Below are positions 59,875 to 64,000 of a DNA stretch of 64,000 nt, one piece after another. This DNA is from Pseudoips prasinana. Taxonomy: Eukaryota > Arthropoda > Insecta > Lepidoptera > Nolidae. How positions within the stretch are numbered: position 1 is the stretch's first letter; every line of letters begins with the position of its first letter. The position numbers and the translations under genes are program-made. The stretch covers positions 13,713,201-13,777,200 of the forward strand of contig OX621257.1 of NCBI GenBank assembly GCA_951640165.1. The letters are read 5' to 3'. The notes under the pieces are model-generated. The model made no database searches. It saw only the letters and a program-made list of their open reading frames with translations, and had not been told where the DNA came from.

Positions 59875-61117
59875 CTGTAACAAAGAAAAACACTATTAAT
59901 AGGAGGCATTCCTAAATTAATATCAATATTCTGAAATAACCACACATGAAAAATGAAATAAAATTTGAAATTAAAGTTACTTTTTTGACATAACAATTTG
60001 ATTGAATAACAAACACCTAAACACAACCGTTCAAAATTATAATGTAAGAGTTGGATTATTTTCTTCCTTCCTTCTTTTCCTTTTAAAGATAGGTGCACGA
60101 TTCGAAGACATTTTCGGCTAACATGTTTTTATTTCAAAATTAGGCATATACAATGAAACAATATAGGTAAAATAATACTTATGTTACGAAAGGAGGGTTA
60201 TGTTTATTTTATTTATTTATTTATTGGACTCAACTTAATTCTACCATTACAGGGAACCTAATGCGATAGAAAAGTTACAATTACAACTCCTTTGCGAATT
60301 ATGTTCATTAAATAATAGAGTTTTTCAGAGTCCATCCTTTCCACGTACCTATCACCAAAGCACATAAGCGATATTAACATATTTGGTTAAATTAGATTTG
60401 AGAAATATAAAATGGCGGATTTCATATGTGAATTGCACTAAGTATAAAAAATGCAATAGGTACATCGTGTTTGGTATGAAAAGGACGATCTTATTGCGAA
60501 CATTCTAAACATATACTATATTATTTCTAATTTATTTTTATTTTTTAATAAACGGTTTTCCATCACAATTTTACGAGAGCACTCGGTCTATGCACTACCA
60601 TCAACCGACTTGACACACGGGTGGCGACAAATAATCACAATTGTGACACGTTAAGTAAAAAACAATGGAAGAAATAAATCATACAATATAATAAATATAT
60701 ATATATAAAGTATCTAACCTTAAACGTTCGCTACCTAAATGACCAGGGTAGTGAAAAACAATTAGTTAATTTGAGATATTTCCTACAGAAACATTTTTAA
60801 CAGCTAGATAGCTCAACAATACATGTTAATAATAAGTGAACTGACAGGTAAATTACCGACTAAGAACGTGTGTGTTTACATACGTCAGCGATTAGCTGAA
60901 AATAAACTTCATCCACAGGCAAAGTATAAAACAGAAGAACCATTTTGCAACCAAACTGAACTCTGTACCAGACATTTTGGTACGAGTAGTATTTCGGTTT
61001 GACCTGCAACTTGGGTCTAGAGAGATAGGAAACGTGTGAGTATCAAATCATCATCATCATCATTACAGCTTAAATAAGTCCACATCTGGACAAGCCTCCC
61101 TCAAGAATCATCTTGAG
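59875..61117. other. Upstream LST2 intron / 5' region, no exon found
   Basis: AT-rich. I searched the minus strand for a short first coding exon of LST2 and saw none. No clear repeat apart from an ATC trinucleotide run at 61049-61062. Confidence 0.4.
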
Positions 61118-61312
61118 GGGATATGCCATAATCGCCACGCTTGGCAGGCGGGTTGGCGATCGCAGTATGATGGTCGTAGTACTCAGAAGGAAGCTGCTTC
61201 CCGTCCTCTGGTAGATATTCCCTCGGGTCGACTTCTACGCCCCCCACGGGATGAGATGGGGTGATGATATTCTGATTCTGATATTTGTCGCCGTCACCAC
61301 ACAGCAGAGTAT
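61118..61312 (+). repeat. Interspersed repeat, best copy of its family
   Basis: GGGGATATGCCATAATCGCC … GGCGGGTTGGCGATCGCAGT … ATATTCCCTCGGGTCGACTT … TCACCACACAGCA. Other copies are noted at 6030, 32815, 36907, 39478, 40046, 47093 and 56785. Confidence 0.7.
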
Positions 61313-61820
61313 CAAATAAGCAATACTAATTAATCTCAGATGGACCTAAAATTTTTCTTAGATAAATAAATACAGGCACATGTCACCCAGCGCCATCTAA
61401 CTAAAACTAAGCAAAACTTGTACTATGGAGACTAGACAGCGGATAGAATTACTTATTTACTTTTTTTATAAATATACATATAGGTACATACAATACACAG
61501 AAAATATCCCGACTTCAATTAAAGATGATCCTTAATACAAATATTTGTCATCTGTGTGGATTGAATCCCGCTACTTTTGGATCAGAACTCAGAATGTCAA
61601 AATAATAAAATTATATGGGACAACCTCGCAAGCGTACACATTCGAATACAAATAATAATCTGAATCGGTTCCCAAACGGCGGAGAAATCGATGTAGTACA
61701 TACACGAAAACAAACACGCATCGACTTTCTTCCTTTTTGAAGTCTATCAAATGAAAAAGCACTGATAAATAATGATGTTACCTTAATAAAACGATCTCCC
61801 AATATTGGGGAATTACAGTA

Positions 61821-62504
61821 ATGAACAAAATAGATTTAAATTTCATGTCATGTAGTTCATTGGAGAAAGTTAATATAATAAAAGATTTGGGCATACACCT
61901 CGACAGCAAGCTTCATCTGGATATTCATATACATCACATTGTAAATAAAGCTTATCGGCTATATGGCTTTGTGATGCGTACTTGTAAAGTTTTCAAGCGC
62001 CATTCCTCTTACCTTCTGCTATATAAATCCTTGGTTCGGTCGCAGTTGGAGTATGCAGCATGTGTCTGGAACCCTTACTACGCTAAATACAACCATCAAA
62101 TTGAGTCAGTACAACACAAGTTCTTGCGTTCTATGAACTACCGGTGTTTTCGCGCTAAGTCCTCCTATGATAATCTTTTACAGAAGTTTTCTTTGCCTAA
62201 ACTAGAGTTGAGAAGAATGTTTTCGGATATTATGCTCTTATATAACGTCTGCCACCATCAATGTGACTGTAATAAGCTGTTAAATCAAATATATATCCGT
62301 ATACCCTATCGTTCGACTTCATTACGAAGCACTCGGAAAAATTCTTTGTTTGCACCTAAACCTTGTAAAACTAATGCAGGTGAACGCTTTCCATTACGAA
62401 GGACCATGAATTTGTATAACACAAATTTCACTGATGTGGAATTCTTTGCAAGTTCACCGTCAAGCTTTAAAAGAGAGATTACTGAAATCATATTTTCTTC
62501 ATAA
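61821..62504 (+). pseudogene. LINE reverse transcriptase C-terminal fragment
   Basis: Open for 227 codons. Motifs: IIKDLGIHLDSKLHLDIHIH, YRLYGFVMRTCKVF, LLYKSLVRSQLEYAACVWNP, QIESVQHKFLRSMNYRCF. This is the segment after the RT catalytic core in Jockey/CR1-like insect LINEs. Catalytic residues are not included, so a 5'-truncated copy; the frame itself has no stops, suggesting modest age. The mariner-type element begins 147 bases after its stop. Confidence 0.8.
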
Positions 62505-62650
62505 GGACTTGCTCCATATGAAGTGTATATTAACTATTTATATTTTGTATAACTGGATGAATATTTTATTTACAGTGTTCTTTAGTACAGTAGTATAGTA
62601 TAGTATAATGATTCTCACTTCTGTCATACTACTTCAGTGTAAAGGATATA

Positions 62651-63971
62651 CAGGGTGTCCGGTGGCAAATTTCACATTTAAAAAAATCATAAGAAAAGAA
62701 ATAATAAAGTTTCCTTTAAAATCTTTATTTTTATAACAAGTACATTAATGTGAGTTTTACTTTTTAAAGATAACGTTTTCTAAGTGCCGACCTTCTTGAC
62801 GCAAACACTCTTCCCATCTTTGACGCATATTTTCAAACACACGTCCGCAGAGATCACTTGAAATTCCCGCCATTTCAGTTCGAATATTCTCTTTCAGTTG
62901 CGCAGTGGTGGTAGGTTGGTTTCGATAAACGACGCCCTTTAGGTAGCCCCATAAAAAAAAGTCACATGGACTCAGATCCGGTGATCTTGCTGGCCAGGGT
63001 ATGTCACCAAACCGAGAGATAATTTTTCCCGGGAATAATTCCCTTACAGCAATCATGGACGCTTGTGCAGTATGCGCAGTAGCACCATCTTGTTGAAACC
63101 ATGTGTTTCTGTTAGAAAAAGAACTGTTGCAAAGCTTTTCTTTAAAAAAACTATTGATCATCTCACAATATCTGTCAGAATTAACAGTCACTGCCTGACC
63201 ACGATCATTTTCAAAAAAATACGGGCCTATAATTTCTCTACCCGAAATAGCGCACCAGACAGTCACTTTTTCGCTGTGCAACGGTTGTTCATGCATTTCT
63301 CTGGGATTCTCCGGACTCCAGTAACGAAAGTTTTGTTTATTTACGTACCCTCCTAAATTAAAATGTGCTTCATCACTGAAGAAAATGTTTCTTAGTCGCG
63401 TCTCCGTAGAAAAAGTCGCTAACATTCTTTCTGCATAAGTTAATCTTGTTTGATAGTCATTTTCGTTCAACTTCTGGATTATTTGGATTTTATAGGGATG
63501 GAACTTGAGTTTTTTCCTAATTATTTCGTGCAATGTTGATCTGGCGATTCCTAAACCCGACGAGCGCGCTCTTAGTGACATCCGTGGATTTTGCATAATT
63601 GAATCACTAACACGTTGGATATTTTCTTCAGTAGATACAGACGGAACTGGGCCTTGATGACGCGTAGATTCAGCTGAGCCTGAAGTTCTAAATCTTGCTA
63701 CCCAATATCGAATTAAACTTTTTGACGGCGCATCTCTTATTCGTGGGATATTGAATCGATTACAGAATTTACGCTGCGCCGCAATGAGCGAAAAACTACT
63801 CGTTAAGTACGCCTCAATTGCAAAAGCGCGCTGCTCTCCCGACCAACGCCCCATTGCGACTAAAAAACTCACGACACTGGCGCTACGAACGCCCCACCCC
63901 GCACCCTTCTAGCTGCCCGCGTTCAAAAGTAATAACTTTTTAAAATGTGAAAATTGCCACCGGACACCTTG
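62651..63971 (-). mobile_element. Tc1/mariner-type transposon, complete
   Basis: 1,321 bp with inverted ends of about 35 bases, CAGGGTGTCCGGTGGCAAAT on the left and CAAGGTGTCCGGTGGCAATT (read inward) on the right, two substitutions and one gap noticed. TA duplication at 62649-62650 and 63972-63973. Holds one open transposase gene on minus. Confidence 0.93.
62757..63854 (-). CDS. Tc1/mariner-family transposase, DD41D spacing
   Basis: 365 codons from ATG 63854 (MGRWSGEQRAF…) to TAA at 62757-62759. The frame is open further up only through a GTG. N-terminal part has two helix-turn-helix-like regions (IRDAPSKSLIRYWVARF; LGIARSTLHEIIRKKL). DDE/D catalytic core: Asp in IFFSDEAHFNLGG, Asp in TWFQQDGATAHTA and Asp in SPDLSPCDFFLWGYLK. 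I count 41 residues between the second and third Asp, the spacing reported for the rosa/VISITOR-type (DD41D) lineages. The HPYKIQIIQKL block is typical. Length is normal and no stop or shift is seen, so the protein could be functional; expression is unknown. Confidence 0.92.
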   Translation of the reverse strand: MGRWSGEQRAFAIEAYLTSSFSLIAAQRKFCNRFNIPRIRDAPSKSLIRYWVARFRTSGSAESTRHQGPVPSVSTEENIQRVSDSIMQNPRMSLRARSSGLGIARSTLHEIIRKKLKFHPYKIQIIQKLNENDYQTRLTYAERMLATFSTETRLRNIFFSDEAHFNLGGYVNKQNFRYWSPENPREMHEQPLHSEKVTVWCAISGREIIGPYFFENDRGQAVTVNSDRYCEMINSFFKEKLCNSSFSNRNTWFQQDGATAHTAQASMIAVRELFPGKIISRFGDIPWPARSPDLSPCDFFLWGYLKGVVYRNQPTTTAQLKENIRTEMAGISSDLCGRVFENMRQRWEECLRQEGRHLENVIFKK

Positions 63972-64000
63972 TACATTGGGTACAAAAATGTAAAAATAAT

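Noticed and set aside
63063..63356. Plus-strand frame opposite the mariner-type transposase
   Set aside because: Antisense shadow of a clearly recognisable transposase.
59875..64000. First coding exon of LST2
   Set aside because: A short ATG exon ending in phase 0 before the RDDRSLL segment was looked for on minus and not found; probably outside the window.
1..64000. A new multi-gene functional system
   Set aside because: Apart from LST2, every coding segment recognised belongs to a known class of transposable element; no gene set suggests a shared pathway.

Overview
The window looks like nuclear DNA from a lepidopteran (moth or butterfly). The evidence is a single intron-rich animal gene in AT-rich sequence full of repeats: short Helitron-like elements whose 3' ends read CCGCGGGGCACAGCTAG, tRNA-derived SINEs, 5'-truncated non-LTR retrotransposon tails, and PIF/Harbinger, Tc1/mariner, hAT and DIRS-like elements. 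The order is inferred from repeat style; species is not determinable by eye.

Only one host gene is supported. It is the minus-strand orthologue of LST2 (lateral signalling target protein 2, ZFYVE28), a FYVE-finger endosomal protein. Thirteen coding exons were joined by hand from 59,874 down to the stop at 2,309. Every junction has AG/GT borders and a matching phase, giving 1,084 codons plus stop. The exon with the initiator ATG is not visible and probably lies beyond 64,000. Twelve of the thirteen exons are in the first 21 kb; the other sits alone at 59.7-59.9 kb, leaving an intron of about 38.8 kb.

Layout. 1-2.3 kb: 3' flank. 2.3-20.9 kb: twelve LST2 exons, including a degenerate tandem array of partial copies of one exon (3.5-4.5 kb), and introns with SINEs and Helitrons. 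21-25 kb: SINEs, Helitrons, foldback elements. 25.24-30.02 kb: a decayed DIRS-like tyrosine-recombinase retroelement with 51-bp identical inverted ends, carrying a 5-copy ~241-244-bp tandem array. 30-49 kb: SINEs, Helitrons, LINE fragments, an hAT relic and palindromic elements. 49.5-53.7 kb: a nested stack, LINE tail < interspersed repeat < Harbinger element (106-bp inverted repeats, TTA duplication) with a frameshifted transposase gene and an opposite-strand MADF-BESS-type gene. 54-59.7 kb: more repeats. 61.8-62.5 kb: LINE reverse-transcriptase C-terminus. 62.65-63.97 kb: a complete Tc1/mariner-type element with an open transposase frame.

The mobile genes serve their own elements and have no evident link to LST2 beyond occupying its introns and 5' region. 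I found no bacterial-type operons, CRISPR arrays or rRNA; tRNA-like segments are SINE heads.
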